NCBI RefSeq assembly: GCF_003991585.1
Contig: NZ_PQSP01000002.1
Location: 576,420-640,419 of the forward strand
Reading direction: 5' to 3'
Source of the DNA: Saezia sanguinis
GTDB lineage: Bacteria; Pseudomonadota; Gammaproteobacteria; Burkholderiales; Burkholderiaceae_C
DNA: 64,000 bases
The stretch's first letter is position 1; every line of letters begins with the position of its first letter. The notes below the pieces were generated by a model, which made no database searches, had not been told where the DNA came from, and worked only from the letters and a program-made list of their open reading frames with translations. Positions 50,677-59,785 of this stretch are shown here, piece by piece. The translations under genes were made by a program, and so were the position numbers.

Positions 50677-50766
50677 GGAAGCGTGGCCGAGTGGTTGAAG
50701 GCACCGGTCTTGAAAACCGGCAACGGGTTAAACCGTTCGTGAGTTCGAATCTCACCGCTTCCGCCA
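50677..50766 (+). tRNA. tRNA-Ser (anticodon TGA)
   Basis: A complete 90-base class II tRNA with encoded CCA. The acceptor stem is GGAAGCG/CGCTTCC, discriminator G. The anticodon stem-loop is CCGGT-CTTGAAA-ACCGG with anticodon TGA. The long variable arm is AACGGGTTAAACCGTT, and the T arm contains GTTCGAATC. It reads UCA-type codons. Confidence 0.97.
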
Positions 50767-50779
50767 AATATGATGTCAC

Positions 50780-50810
50780 AAAGCGGCTTTTAGGGCCGCT
50801 TTGTTTTTTT
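50780..50810 (+). terminator. terminator of tRNA-Ser
   Basis: AAAGCGGC-TTTTAGG-GCCGCTTT followed by GTTTTTTT, 13 bases after the CCA. Confidence 0.92.
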
Positions 50811-51138
50811 CTACCATAAGTTCCACTATCGCTGAAATGATACATTTGGATGACATGGTACGACTTTGCATACTCCTATTCACATATAGGGTAAGCGCAC
50901 AATGTTCTGAATTCTCAGTCACATACCTTGATTGAATTCAATCATCTTCACTTATTCAGTCCCATATCTCATTTGGCTAAATTGCAGCCAACGATGTTAA
51001 TGCAATTGTCGCTGATGCTACCAACAAAGCTGAAGCTATGGTCGATGCGACAGGACTTGAGCATAAAAACGACGTATGTACTGTGATGGATTTAGCTGAA
51101 AAGCGTTGATCTGGTTGCACTGTTTCTTGTACAGACAG
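50811..51138 (+). other. intergenic region with a possible gene remnant
   Basis: The frame from 50981 to the TGA at 51107-51109 reads IAANDVNAIVADATNKAEAM and then VDATGLEHKNDVCTVMDLAE, with no start codon. Its Ala-rich helical look recalls phasin-like proteins, but that is weak. GATTGAATTCAATC (50930-50943) is a perfect palindrome. Otherwise nothing was found up to the Pho-box-like repeat at 51139. Confidence 0.3.
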
Positions 51139-51156
51139 TTGTCATTGAGTTGTCAT
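51139..51156 (+). promoter_or_regulatory. Pho-box-like direct repeat before the phosphonate operon
   Basis: TTGTCAT at 51139-51145 and again at 51150-51156, separated by four bases (11-base period). This is the layout of the PhoB site (consensus CTGTCAT-n4-CTGTCAT). It lies 60 bases before the binding-protein ATG, where PhoB would replace a -35 element. Control by phosphate starvation is inferred. Confidence 0.65.
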
Positions 51157-51216
51157 AAACCATCGTTATCATTCAATACACTCAATTCGTATTTGTATTT
51201 GAAGGAGTCGAAGTGT

Positions 51217-52257
51217 ATGCGTATTAAAACGATAATGAAATGTTTGCTGACAGCCAGTTTGGGGTTGGCTTTAATTGAAGGGGCATGGGCTCAAAAAACG
51301 CAACTGACTGTTTACACGGCACTTGAGGCAGAACAGATTAACGAGTATGCCAAAGCATTTAACGCAGCGCACCCCGATATTGAACTGCAGATTGTGCGTG
51401 ATTCAACGGGAGTGATTGTTGCCAAGTTGATAGCAGAGAGAGCCAATCCTCAAGCTGATGTCATTTGGGGCGTTGCCGCTTCTGGTTTGGCTTCGCTTGA
51501 TCAGTTGAACATGCTGGAGCCTTATGCGCCAGCGAATTTTTCCAACCTGAGCCGGCAGTATGTTGACGCAAAGACGCCTCCACATTGGTGGGGCATGGAC
51601 GTGACCGGTGCAGTGGTGTGTTTTAACACGGTAGAGGCAGCTAAACGCAACATTCCTTTGCCCCAAACCTGGCATGATCTGCTTAAACCCGAGTTCCGTG
51701 GGCAGGTTGTGATGCCTGATCCGAACTCTTCTGGCACCGGTTATTTTCATGTAATGAGTTGGCTGGGCATGTGGGGTGATGACAATGGCCAGGGTGAAGG
51801 CTGGAAATTCATGGACGGCTTGCACCAGAATATTGCACAGTACACACATTCAGGTTCTAAGCCCTGCAACATGGCTGCTACTGGCGAATATGTTGCTGGT
51901 ATTTCGTTTGAATATCGCGGGCATACCAACAAGGCCAAGGGCGCTCCAATCGAGCTGGTTTTCCCGTCGGAAGGGTTGGGCTGGGACGTTGAAGCCTTTG
52001 CTATCCATAAGGGAACGCAGCATATGGACGCTGCGAAGATCCTGGCAGACTGGGCATCCAGCCGTGACGCGATGGAAATTTACGGTAAGAGTTTTGCCAT
52101 TACCGCGCAGCCTGGCGTGGCACCCAAACTTGAAAATATTCCGGATGATTACGAGTCGCGTTTGATCAACATGGACTTTGAGTCCATTGCACAAAACCGT
52201 ACCCGTGTTTTACAGGAGTGGTCACAACGCTACAGCAGTAAAACCGAGCCTAAATAA
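51217..52257 (+). CDS. phnS2: 2-aminoethylphosphonate ABC transporter, substrate-binding protein
   Basis: A 346-residue periplasmic binding protein with signal peptide MRIKTIMKCLLTASLGLALI ending GAWA. The type 2 binding fold opens QLTVYTALEAEQINEYAKAF; TGVIVAKLIAERANPQADVI and MDVTGAVVCFNTV are shared with iron and AEP binders. Assignment to 2-AEP (PhnS2, TIGR03261 type) rests on the downstream phnW and phnX genes. The ATG at 51217 has AAGGAG and gives a proper signal peptide; the longer frame is rejected. Confidence 0.88.
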   Translation: MRIKTIMKCLLTASLGLALIEGAWAQKTQLTVYTALEAEQINEYAKAFNAAHPDIELQIVRDSTGVIVAKLIAERANPQADVIWGVAASGLASLDQLNMLEPYAPANFSNLSRQYVDAKTPPHWWGMDVTGAVVCFNTVEAAKRNIPLPQTWHDLLKPEFRGQVVMPDPNSSGTGYFHVMSWLGMWGDDNGQGEGWKFMDGLHQNIAQYTHSGSKPCNMAATGEYVAGISFEYRGHTNKAKGAPIELVFPSEGLGWDVEAFAIHKGTQHMDAAKILADWASSRDAMEIYGKSFAITAQPGVAPKLENIPDDYESRLINMDFESIAQNRTRVLQEWSQRYSSKTEPK

Positions 52258-52313
52258 GTATGAGTGATATAGCTGTGTTGTTAAAAATCATTCAGGGTTG
52301 AAAAGGACGGAAT

Positions 52314-53399
52314 ATGAATCAGCCATACCTGCAGCTTTCTGGCATCTCAAAGTCATATGGTAATTTTGCGGCGCTCAGGCAAGTGGACCTGTCTATTGGT
52401 CAAGGCGAGCTCGTATGCTTTCTAGGGCCTTCGGGATGTGGTAAGACCACGCTCCTTCGCATCATTGCCGGGCTGGAGCAGCAAACATCAGGGAGCATCT
52501 ATCAGTGCGGGCAAAACATATCTTATGCTGAGCCTGCAAAGCGCGATTATGGCATCGTATTCCAGTCTTATGCGCTGTTTCCCAACCTGACTGCTGCTGA
52601 GAACGTTATTTACGGACTGGCAAATCACAAGCATTCACGTCAGCATCTGCAAAAGTGTGCCGATCAGTTGTTGGAACAGGTTGGGCTTAAAGGCAGCGGA
52701 AATAAATACCCCTCGCAGATGTCGGGAGGACAGCAGCAACGCGTCGCTTTGGCCAGAGCGCTGGCTACATCGCCAGGGTTGCTGCTTTTGGATGAGCCGC
52801 TGTCAGCGCTGGATGCAACAGTGCGCCAGCATCTTCGCAAAGAAATATGCCGCTTGCAGCGCGAGCTGAATCTGACAACCATCATGGTCACGCATGACCA
52901 GGAAGAAGCGCTATCCATGGCGGATCGCATTGTTGTGATGAACCATGGTGCCATCGAGCAAGTCGGCACGCCCATGGAGGTGTATTGCAACCCAGTATCT
53001 CCCTTTGTCGCTGATTTCATTGGCAACGCCAATTGCCTTAAAGCAATTGCTGAAGGTAATGGTTGGTTTCGTTGTGGTGACCTGCGTATGCGGTGCTCTG
53101 ATGAAAAGGGCGCCGGGCATTTTGCTGCGGGGCAGGCGGTTAAACTTTATCTGCGTCCTGAAGACCGTATTGTCGGAGAGCTGCTGGATGATGACTCTGG
53201 AAAATGCAGGGCAACCGTGCGCCGTGTCGAGTTTCTGGGAGATAACTGCATGGCAGAGGTGATGGTTGACCGTATCCCTGATCAGGCATTGCAGTTGCAG
53301 TTTACGCTGAACCAGATGCGTGACTTTAATGTCCGCGAAGGCAGCAGCCTGCATTTTTCGATGAGGCCGGAGCGGATGAGTATTTTCCCGATGAACTGA
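52314..53399 (+). CDS. phnT2: 2-aminoethylphosphonate ABC transporter, ATP-binding protein
   Basis: A 361-residue ABC ATPase. Walker A is GPSGCGKTTLL (about 38-48), the Q-loop is in DYGIVFQSYALFPNLT, the signature is MSGGQQQRVALARALATS and Walker B is LLLLDEPLSALD. The C-terminal TOBE domain (AGQAVKLYLRPEDRIVGELL) identifies the importer (FbpC/PotA-like, PhnT2) type. It has GGACGG as a weak ribosome site before MNQPYLQLSGISKSYGNFAA. It powers uptake with the neighbouring permease. Confidence 0.9.
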   Translation: MNQPYLQLSGISKSYGNFAALRQVDLSIGQGELVCFLGPSGCGKTTLLRIIAGLEQQTSGSIYQCGQNISYAEPAKRDYGIVFQSYALFPNLTAAENVIYGLANHKHSRQHLQKCADQLLEQVGLKGSGNKYPSQMSGGQQQRVALARALATSPGLLLLDEPLSALDATVRQHLRKEICRLQRELNLTTIMVTHDQEEALSMADRIVVMNHGAIEQVGTPMEVYCNPVSPFVADFIGNANCLKAIAEGNGWFRCGDLRMRCSDEKGAGHFAAGQAVKLYLRPEDRIVGELLDDDSGKCRATVRRVEFLGDNCMAEVMVDRIPDQALQLQFTLNQMRDFNVREGSSLHFSMRPERMSIFPMN

Positions 53400-53544
53400 T
53401 AAAAACAATTTTTGGGTTGAGCGTTTCAACCGCTTCTTGCAACTGTGAGTGGCTGGTTTTGAGTTGGGTCTTTTTACATGCATTTGGAATGGTGTTTCCG
53501 TATTCGGTACGGGCATTGTGAATGGCGTTTATCGCAATCAGGCC

Positions 53545-55275
53545 ATGCATGTGACTGATGTGCAAGATAAAACAACAGTGAGTAGTAAAAATAAGGTGGT
53601 AGGTAGATTTTTCAGCACACGCGGTTTGATTTATGCAGGCCTGATTGTCTTTGTGCTTTTACTGACGGTTTCTCTGGTTTTACCCCTGTTCGCAGTTTTG
53701 GCCCAGATCTTTGACAGCGAATTTTCCGGTATTTCAGGATGGGAGGCCCTAGCAACATATGCCACTTCTCCCGGTCTGCTAAGAAGCTTGTGGAACAGCA
53801 TCTGGGTCTCAGTGCTTGTGACGGTGATTACGTTGCCGCTGGCCTACATTTTTGCCTACGCCTTGACGCGCAGTTGTATGCGCTTTAAAGGTGTTTTGCG
53901 CAGCATTACGCTGTTACCGCTTTTGGCACCCTCATTGCTTTCTGCCATTTCACTGATCTACTGGTTTGGTAACCAGGGGATCGCCAAATCATTCTGGCAG
54001 TCACTGGGGTTTGACAGCATTTACGGTGCCTCAGGCATTGTTTTGGCCGAGTGTTTTGCTGTGTTTCCGCATGTGCTGATGATTCTGGTGACTTCGCTTT
54101 TGCTGGCTGACGCGCGCCTGTATGAAGTCGCAGATACGATGGGGACCTCACGGGTCCGCAAGTTTCTCACCATCACGCTTCCCAGCAGCAAGTACGGCGT
54201 GATTTCGGCGGCGCTGGTTTCTTTTACGCTGGTGATCACAGATTTTGGTATTCCTAAAGTGGTTGGCGGGAGTTTTAATGTGCTGGCAACAGATATTTTC
54301 AAGCTGGTAATTGGGCAGCAGGATTTTCAACGCGGTGCGATTGTGGCAATGCTGTTGCTGGCACCGGCCTTGCTGACATTTTCTGTGGATTATTTTGTTC
54401 AGCGTAAACAGACGGCAGTGCTTTCTTCGCGTGCCGTTGCCCTGGTTCCCAAGCCGCGAAAAGTGTTTGATATGTGGATGACCTTGTATTGCGTGGTCGT
54501 CTGCTTGTTAATGATTGCCATGTTTTTAATGGCCGCGTTTGCCTCGTTTGTCACTTTCTGGCCTTATAACCTGAGTCTGAGCCTGGTCAACTATGAGTCT
54601 GCACTGATTGGCCGAGGGCTGGGAGACGCTGTTGTTAACAGTCTGAAAATGGCTGTAGGTACCACCATCATCGGTACGGCCACAGTTTTTGTCGGAGCCT
54701 ACCTGATGGAGAAAACCAAAGGTCTGAACCTGGTACGTTCCGTTCTGCGGCTGTTTGTGGTGCTGCCTATGGCTGTTCCGGGCTTGGTTCTGGGCATGGG
54801 GTACATCTTCTTTTTTAACAGCCCGTCCAATCCGCTGAACTTTCTTTATCACACCATGATACTGATGGTGATATGCACGGTCGTGCATTTTTATACAACC
54901 GGGCATCTGTCGGTGGTCACAGCGCTTAAATCAATTGACAGCGAGTTTGAAGCGGTTTCGGCTTCCTTGAAAGTGCCTTTTTACAAAACGATGTGGCGTG
55001 TCACGTTGCCCATTTGCACCCCTGTACTGCTGGATGTCTCGCGTTATTTTTTCATCAATGCAATGACGACAATTTCCGCGGTGGTGTTTTTGTACTCGCC
55101 ACAGACACGGGTGGCTTCCATTGCGATTTTGAATCTGGATGAAACGGGTGATGCCGGGGCTGCCGCCGCCATGGCCATGCTGATCGTGGGCATTTCATCC
55201 ATTGTCACCGTGTTTTATCTGATATTGGGCAAATGGGTGGAAAAGAGAACGCAGCGCTGGAAGGTACGCGTGTAA
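53545..55275 (+). CDS. phnU2: 2-aminoethylphosphonate ABC transporter, fused permease
   Basis: A permease of about 576 residues with two BinD-type transmembrane halves fused in one chain (about 12 helices). The EAA-loop motifs are ADTMGTSRVRKFLTITLPSS in the first half and SASLKVPFYKTMWRVTLPIC in the second. This matches the PhnU2/FbpB-like form (TIGR03262). The start is uncertain: MHVTDVQDKTTV at 53545 is chosen because coding character begins there, but a GTG at 53449 is also open. It works with the ATPase and binding protein. Confidence 0.87.
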   Translation: MHVTDVQDKTTVSSKNKVVGRFFSTRGLIYAGLIVFVLLLTVSLVLPLFAVLAQIFDSEFSGISGWEALATYATSPGLLRSLWNSIWVSVLVTVITLPLAYIFAYALTRSCMRFKGVLRSITLLPLLAPSLLSAISLIYWFGNQGIAKSFWQSLGFDSIYGASGIVLAECFAVFPHVLMILVTSLLLADARLYEVADTMGTSRVRKFLTITLPSSKYGVISAALVSFTLVITDFGIPKVVGGSFNVLATDIFKLVIGQQDFQRGAIVAMLLLAPALLTFSVDYFVQRKQTAVLSSRAVALVPKPRKVFDMWMTLYCVVVCLLMIAMFLMAAFASFVTFWPYNLSLSLVNYESALIGRGLGDAVVNSLKMAVGTTIIGTATVFVGAYLMEKTKGLNLVRSVLRLFVVLPMAVPGLVLGMGYIFFFNSPSNPLNFLYHTMILMVICTVVHFYTTGHLSVVTALKSIDSEFEAVSASLKVPFYKTMWRVTLPICTPVLLDVSRYFFINAMTTISAVVFLYSPQTRVASIAILNLDETGDAGAAAAMAMLIVGISSIVTVFYLILGKWVEKRTQRWKVRV

Positions 55276-55333
55276 TCGCGGCAACAGATATTGCAGCAAT
55301 TTGAATTCAAGATGTTAACAAAGGATGATGAGC

Positions 55334-56443
55334 ATGATGGATGACAGCCAGATCTTACTGACACCGGGGCCATTGACGACGAGCCTGCGTACCAAGCAGG
55401 CCATGCTCAAGGACTGGGGCTCATGGGATGCCGATTTTAATGCGCTGACGGCGACCGTCTGCCGGCAGTTGCTGGACATTATTCATGGTCAGGATGACTA
55501 TGTGGTTGTTCCATTACAGGGCAGCGGCACTTTTTCGGTAGAGGCGGCCATTGCCACCGTGGTGCCGCGTCAAGGCCATTTGCTGGTGCTTGACAATGGC
55601 GCTTACTGCAAGCGGATGGCAAAGCTGGCCACCATGATGGGGCGCCGTGTCAGCGTGCTGACTCAGCCTGAAAATAGGCCTGTCTCGCCTGAGCAGCTTG
55701 AGCAGACGTTAATGCAGGATGACAGCATTACGCATGTAGGGCTGATTCATTGCGAAACCGGCACAGGGGTGGTGAATCCGTTGCAGCAGGTCAGCGACAT
55801 ATGCCAGCGTCTGGGGCGTAGGTTGATTGTGGATGCGATGAGTTCATTTGCCGCGTTGCCCATTGACTGCCGTGAGCTTGTGTTTGACGCCTTGATTTCA
55901 GCCAGCGGCAAATGCCTTGAAGGTGTTCCGGGTATGGGGTTTGTGTTTATCCGCCAGGCTATTTTGGAGAGCTGCCGCGATAACAGCTATTCTCTGGTGC
56001 TTGACCTGTATGACCAGCATGTTTATATGACCCGCACGGGGCAGTGGCGTTTTACGCCACCTACGCATGTGGTGGCGGCACTGGCTGAGGCGCTGGTTCA
56101 GTTCGAGCAGGAGGGAGGGCAGCCTGCACGCTTGGAGCGTTATACGCAAAATTTTCAATGTCTGCTCAGCGCAATGACGCAAATGGGTCTAAGCACCTAC
56201 CTGAAGCCTGAAGACCTGTCTCCGATTATTGTGACATTCAATTCGCCTGAAGATGATCGGTTTGATTTCAAGGTTTTTTACAACAAGGTGAAAGCGCAGG
56301 GCTTTATTCTTTATCCCGGCAAGCTGACGGAGGTGGAAACCTTCAGGGTGGGGTGTATTGGCGCGATCAGCAGTGTTCAAATGCAAAAGGCCGTGAATGC
56401 TGTTGGCAGCGCACTGAAGGAAATGGGTGTTTTACATGGATAA
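55334..56443 (+). CDS. phnW: 2-aminoethylphosphonate:pyruvate aminotransferase
   Basis: A 369-residue PLP enzyme that converts 2-AEP and pyruvate to phosphonoacetaldehyde and alanine. [20 protein letters not shown] and [20 protein letters not shown] open the protein. The PLP Lys is about K193 in [18 protein letters not shown], and [12 protein letters not shown] binds the cofactor ring. The start 55334 has AAGGA eight bases upstream and is preferred to 55325. It supplies the substrate for PhnX, encoded two genes later. Confidence 0.95.
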   Translation: MMDDSQILLTPGPLTTSLRTKQAMLKDWGSWDADFNALTATVCRQLLDIIHGQDDYVVVPLQGSGTFSVEAAIATVVPRQGHLLVLDNGAYCKRMAKLATMMGRRVSVLTQPENRPVSPEQLEQTLMQDDSITHVGLIHCETGTGVVNPLQQVSDICQRLGRRLIVDAMSSFAALPIDCRELVFDALISASGKCLEGVPGMGFVFIRQAILESCRDNSYSLVLDLYDQHVYMTRTGQWRFTPPTHVVAALAEALVQFEQEGGQPARLERYTQNFQCLLSAMTQMGLSTYLKPEDLSPIIVTFNSPEDDRFDFKVFYNKVKAQGFILYPGKLTEVETFRVGCIGAISSVQMQKAVNAVGSALKEMGVLHG

Positions 56444-57218
56444 AGTGCTTGCCCCGGATTCCGCGTTACCGCAGCAACAGGGCTGTGACAAGCCTGTTTC
56501 ATCTGCCGCATCTGCTACATTTGCAACAGTTGCACAGCCGGTGAGGTTGGCCATGTTTGATTTGGACCTTACGCTTTTAGAGGGTGACACCGATCAGTTA
56601 TGGTGCATGTACCTGATTGAGCGAGGGCTGCTGGGCAAAGAGATGGAGCCACATAATGCGCGCTGGCAGCAGCAATATAAGAGCGGGCGGGTGAATGCCA
56701 CGCAGTTCTGCCGGTTTTATGCCGGTTTGTTGAAAGGCCATGAGGAAGCGGCGTGCCAGCATATCCGCGACGAATTTTTTGAAGAGGTGCTTTGGCCACG
56801 AATTCCTCCCATGGCTAAATATCTTGTTGAGCTGCATCGTGACGGGGGTGATTCTTTGTTGCTGACGACGGCCAGCAGCCATTTTCTGGTGATGCCTGTT
56901 GCACGGAAACTGGGATTTGACGCATGGATTGCGACCACATGGCAACTCGATGAAAACCGTGTGTTCACTGGTGAGCTGGAAGGCAGGCCCAATATGGGTA
57001 TTGATAAGGTGCGTTATCTCAGGCAATGGTTGAAACAACGAAATGTTTGCAGTCTTGCAGAAATGAGTGCAATTCTTGCGGGCTCCACTTTTTATTCGGA
57101 CTCTATCAAGGATCTGCCTTTGCTTAAAAGTGTGGGTTGCCCGGTGGTGATGAATCCTGATGCCAGATTGCTGAAAGAGTCGCTGATAAGAGGCTGGCCT
57201 GTGAGAAGGCTTTGGTAG
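56436..57218 (+). CDS. HAD-IB family phosphatase in the phosphonate operon
   Basis: A 260-residue SerB-like haloacid dehalogenase. The DxDxT motif is [13 protein letters not shown] (nucleophile D42), motif II is [17 protein letters not shown], and motif IV is [19 protein letters not shown]. The 35 residues before the domain are low-complexity. Its ATG overlaps the phnW stop by eight bases, so it is co-translated with phnW. The substrate is unknown: it could hydrolyse a phosphonate-pathway intermediate or a phosphoester side product. It is a distinct family from PhnX. Confidence 0.88.
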   Translation: MDKVLAPDSALPQQQGCDKPVSSAASATFATVAQPVRLAMFDLDLTLLEGDTDQLWCMYLIERGLLGKEMEPHNARWQQQYKSGRVNATQFCRFYAGLLKGHEEAACQHIRDEFFEEVLWPRIPPMAKYLVELHRDGGDSLLLTTASSHFLVMPVARKLGFDAWIATTWQLDENRVFTGELEGRPNMGIDKVRYLRQWLKQRNVCSLAEMSAILAGSTFYSDSIKDLPLLKSVGCPVVMNPDARLLKESLIRGWPVRRLW

Positions 57219-57277
57219 CCGACAGTGATGGCCCATTCATTGATATCTGTGAAATAACGTAAAGGGAAGAGTAAAAC

Positions 57278-58096
57278 ATGGTACAGACACGGGAAAAATT
57301 AAGCGCTGTTGTATTTGACTGGGCTGGAACGATCGTGGATTTTGGCTCTTGCGCGCCCATGGGGGCATTTGTAGAGCTGTTTGCGCAGTTTGGCATCAGG
57401 CTGACGGTTGCGCAGGCACGCGGCCCCATGGGAATGGCCAAGTGGGAGCATATTCAGGCATTGCTTTTATTGCCTGAGGTGGCCAGCCAGTGGCAAACAG
57501 TTTACGGTAAACAGCCGGATAAGATGGATGTCGATCATCTTTATGAAGTGTTTGTACCACTGAACGCACAGGTGATTTCGGATTACGCCGACATCGTGCC
57601 TGGCGCGATTGATGTCGTTCAACGTTTGCGCGAACGTGGCTTGAAAATCGGCTCTACCACAGGCTACAACTGGATTATCATGGATATTCTTTCACCGTTG
57701 GCTGCTGAGAAAGGGTATGTGCCTGATAACGTCGTTTGTGCAGGCGATCTGCCGGCCGGGCGTCCTGCGCCTTTCATGATGTACCAGACTTTTGCTGAGC
57801 TTGGCATCTGGTATCCGCAAACAGTGGTGAAAGTGGATGATACCGGTGTCGGGATACAGGAGGGGCTCAATGCGGGCACCTGGACTGTGGGTATTACCGT
57901 CAGCGGCAACGAAGTCGGGCTTTCACTCCACGAATGGCAGGCGTTAAGCCCTGCTGAGCAGGAAACCCTCAGAGCCCGTGCAAGCGCCAAGCTGAAAGCA
58001 GTTGGCGCCCACTATGTTGTGGATACCGTGGCTGATTTGGAGCCTGTGCTCGATGAAATCCAGGCCCGGATTTTACAGGGTGAAAAACCGGTGTGA
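57278..58096 (+). CDS. phnX: phosphonoacetaldehyde hydrolase (phosphonatase)
   Basis: A 272-residue HAD-fold enzyme that splits phosphonoacetaldehyde to acetaldehyde and phosphate. The nucleophile is Asp14 in VVFDWAGTIVDFGS, and the Schiff-base Lys is K55 in GPMGMAKWEHI. STTGYNWIIMDIL and VKVDDTGVGIQEGLNAGTWT are the other HAD motifs. AAAGGGAAGAG precedes the ATG. It ends the 2-AEP operon. Confidence 0.96.
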   Translation: MVQTREKLSAVVFDWAGTIVDFGSCAPMGAFVELFAQFGIRLTVAQARGPMGMAKWEHIQALLLLPEVASQWQTVYGKQPDKMDVDHLYEVFVPLNAQVISDYADIVPGAIDVVQRLRERGLKIGSTTGYNWIIMDILSPLAAEKGYVPDNVVCAGDLPAGRPAPFMMYQTFAELGIWYPQTVVKVDDTGVGIQEGLNAGTWTVGITVSGNEVGLSLHEWQALSPAEQETLRARASAKLKAVGAHYVVDTVADLEPVLDEIQARILQGEKPV

Positions 58097-58169
58097 CATA
58101 CCGGACATTCGCATGGTACACATGGCAGGCATTCATTGAGACTGTTGCATGGTGATACAGTGTACGACG

Positions 58170-58186
58170 CTGTCATGGTAATGACA
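58170..58186. promoter_or_regulatory. inverted repeat upstream of psiE
   Basis: TGTCATGGTAATGACA (58171-58186) is a perfect palindrome; the first half with the base before it reads CTGTCAT, a Pho-box half-site, but the second half is inverted rather than direct. CTGTTAT at 58194 is a third half-site-like motif. PhoB control of psiE is likely by family, but this site is not a standard Pho box. Confidence 0.4.
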
Positions 58187-58233
58187 TATAGCGCTGTTAT
58201 CGTACGGCATATGTTAAATAAATGTGTCAATGA

Positions 58234-58650
58234 ATGAAAGGACTGAAGGAAAGTATAACGGCCAGGCATATGGCCAAAGTCATGAAGTGGATACTGGCAT
58301 GCATGCTGTTGACTTTGGCTGTGATTTTATTGGTATTCCTGGTCAGGGAAAGCTGGGTACTGATTGGCATATTGCTTGATGGCGCTTCAGACCATAAAAG
58401 CTATGCCATGATTGAGGCCATCATCATCTGGTTTTTATACTTTGAATTTATTGCCCTGATTGGAAAGTATTTTGAATCCGGCTTCCACTTTCCTTTGCGC
58501 TACTTCATCTATATCGGTATCACTGCAATTGTCCGCCTGATTATTGTCGATCACGAGAAGCCTATGGCCACTCTGATTTATTCCGTAGCAATTCTTGTGC
58601 TGTTAGGCGCGCTTTATATTGCCAATACCGGGCTGCTGAAACGCATATAA
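58234..58650 (+). CDS. psiE: phosphate-starvation-inducible protein PsiE
   Basis: A 138-residue inner-membrane protein with four predicted helices. WFLYFEFIALIGKYFESGFH, FPLRYFIYIGITAIVRLIIV and DHEKPMATLIYSVAIL match E. coli PsiE closely in order and length. Its molecular role is not known; in E. coli it is a Pho-regulon gene. It follows phnX by 137 bases and likely has its own promoter. An alternative ATG at 58270 would shorten the N-terminus by 12 residues. Confidence 0.92.
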   Translation: MKGLKESITARHMAKVMKWILACMLLTLAVILLVFLVRESWVLIGILLDGASDHKSYAMIEAIIIWFLYFEFIALIGKYFESGFHFPLRYFIYIGITAIVRLIIVDHEKPMATLIYSVAILVLLGALYIANTGLLKRI

Positions 58651-58745
58651 AAGAAAAAATGCAGCCCGGAAAAATTGGTCACAACAGGTTTCAGCCAAAA
58701 TCGCTGGCAGGAAAGCAGATGGTATGTGATGTGCTTGGGTAAAAC

Positions 58746-59678
58746 TCAAACAACTGCCAAGGCATAAGGGAATGACGCTGAGAATGTAGCACCGTGGCCT
58801 AAACCTTCAAATACATGTGACTGCACATTCAAATCGCTGCGCTGCTGCAATGTTTCCAGCAGGGTTTGTGTTGCATGGTTGGGTCTGATGGTGGCTTGCC
58901 CTTCCGGCTCAACCGGTGCATTGCGGCGCCTTTCCTGGTCTCCATACATGATGAGCACTTTGGCCGGCTGGCTGTTTTGCCGATGCGGTGCATTGGGTGC
59001 CAGGGTTTGCAGCATATCGTCACCCCAACTGACGGAGGGGCTGACGGGGATGTAGGTTGAAAATGCATCCGGCTTTGTCAGCAGGGTGAATAAGGAGAAC
59101 AGCCCGCCATATGAGTGCCCCCAGATAGCGCGGCGCTCTGTATTGATGTGTAGTCCATTTTCTGCGGCGGTCCGTAAATCTCCTTGGACAAATTCCAGGA
59201 AATAAGCGGCTTCACCTGTTGGGCGTGACGCAGCGCGGCCGGTGGGTTCGCTTCTTTGTGGCAGGGGCGGGGTATAGTCCCGCGAGCGTGCCATGACATC
59301 GTGTATGTAAGGGGTCGGGTAGCCGATACCGACAATGACCATGTCCGGTACCTGAGCAAGCATATCTGGCGTCAGGCGGTCAAAGACGGCATTGCCATCG
59401 AGCATGTACAGGATTGGATAGCCTGCTTTTTCAGGTGCTTTGTTTGGAACCGCCATGAATATCTCATAGGCATGTCCTTTTGCCGATGTTAACTGGAACC
59501 GCTTGAGCTGATGCGAGCTTAAAGGCGCATTGAAAATGGCATAGTTTGCCACCACCTCAAAATTGCGTGGCTGCGCCAGGCTGGACAGGGCACTGGCTCC
59601 AAGCCATACGCCAAGCAGTGCATGCATAGCGTTTCTGCGGGTCATGCTGGTGTGATGAGAGAAAGTAGGCGATGTCAT
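58746..59678 (-). CDS. siderophore esterase-like alpha/beta hydrolase
   Basis: A 310-residue exported hydrolase of the IroE/enterochelin-esterase type (COG2819 group). The N-terminus has an RR motif (TRRNAMHALLGVWLGASALS), possibly for Tat export. The nucleophile Ser is in AIWGHSYGGLFSLFTLL; YPILYMLDGNAVFDRLTPDM is the oxyanion strand and LGHGATFSASFP carries the catalytic His. It lies directly downstream of the FepA-type receptor on the same strand, and together they resemble the bfeA-bfeB pair of Bordetella. It likely cleaves tri-catechol siderophores in the periplasm. Confidence 0.88.
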   Translation of the reverse strand: MTSPTFSHHTSMTRRNAMHALLGVWLGASALSSLAQPRNFEVVANYAIFNAPLSSHQLKRFQLTSAKGHAYEIFMAVPNKAPEKAGYPILYMLDGNAVFDRLTPDMLAQVPDMVIVGIGYPTPYIHDVMARSRDYTPPLPQRSEPTGRAASRPTGEAAYFLEFVQGDLRTAAENGLHINTERRAIWGHSYGGLFSLFTLLTKPDAFSTYIPVSPSVSWGDDMLQTLAPNAPHRQNSQPAKVLIMYGDQERRRNAPVEPEGQATIRPNHATQTLLETLQQRSDLNVQSHVFEGLGHGATFSASFPYALAVV

Positions 59679-59785
59679 GATGAGGGATGGCTCAGGGTTG
59701 CAGTGAAAGTGTTGCTGAAAAAAGTAAAAGCTGGCTGTTGGGCAATGTGTTGATTACCCGGTGCCAGCTTTTCAATTAACAGTTA

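Noticed and set aside
58170..58200. A standard Pho box before psiE
   Set aside because: The first CTGTCAT has no direct repeat at 11 bases; the second half is inverted, so it is reported only as a palindrome.
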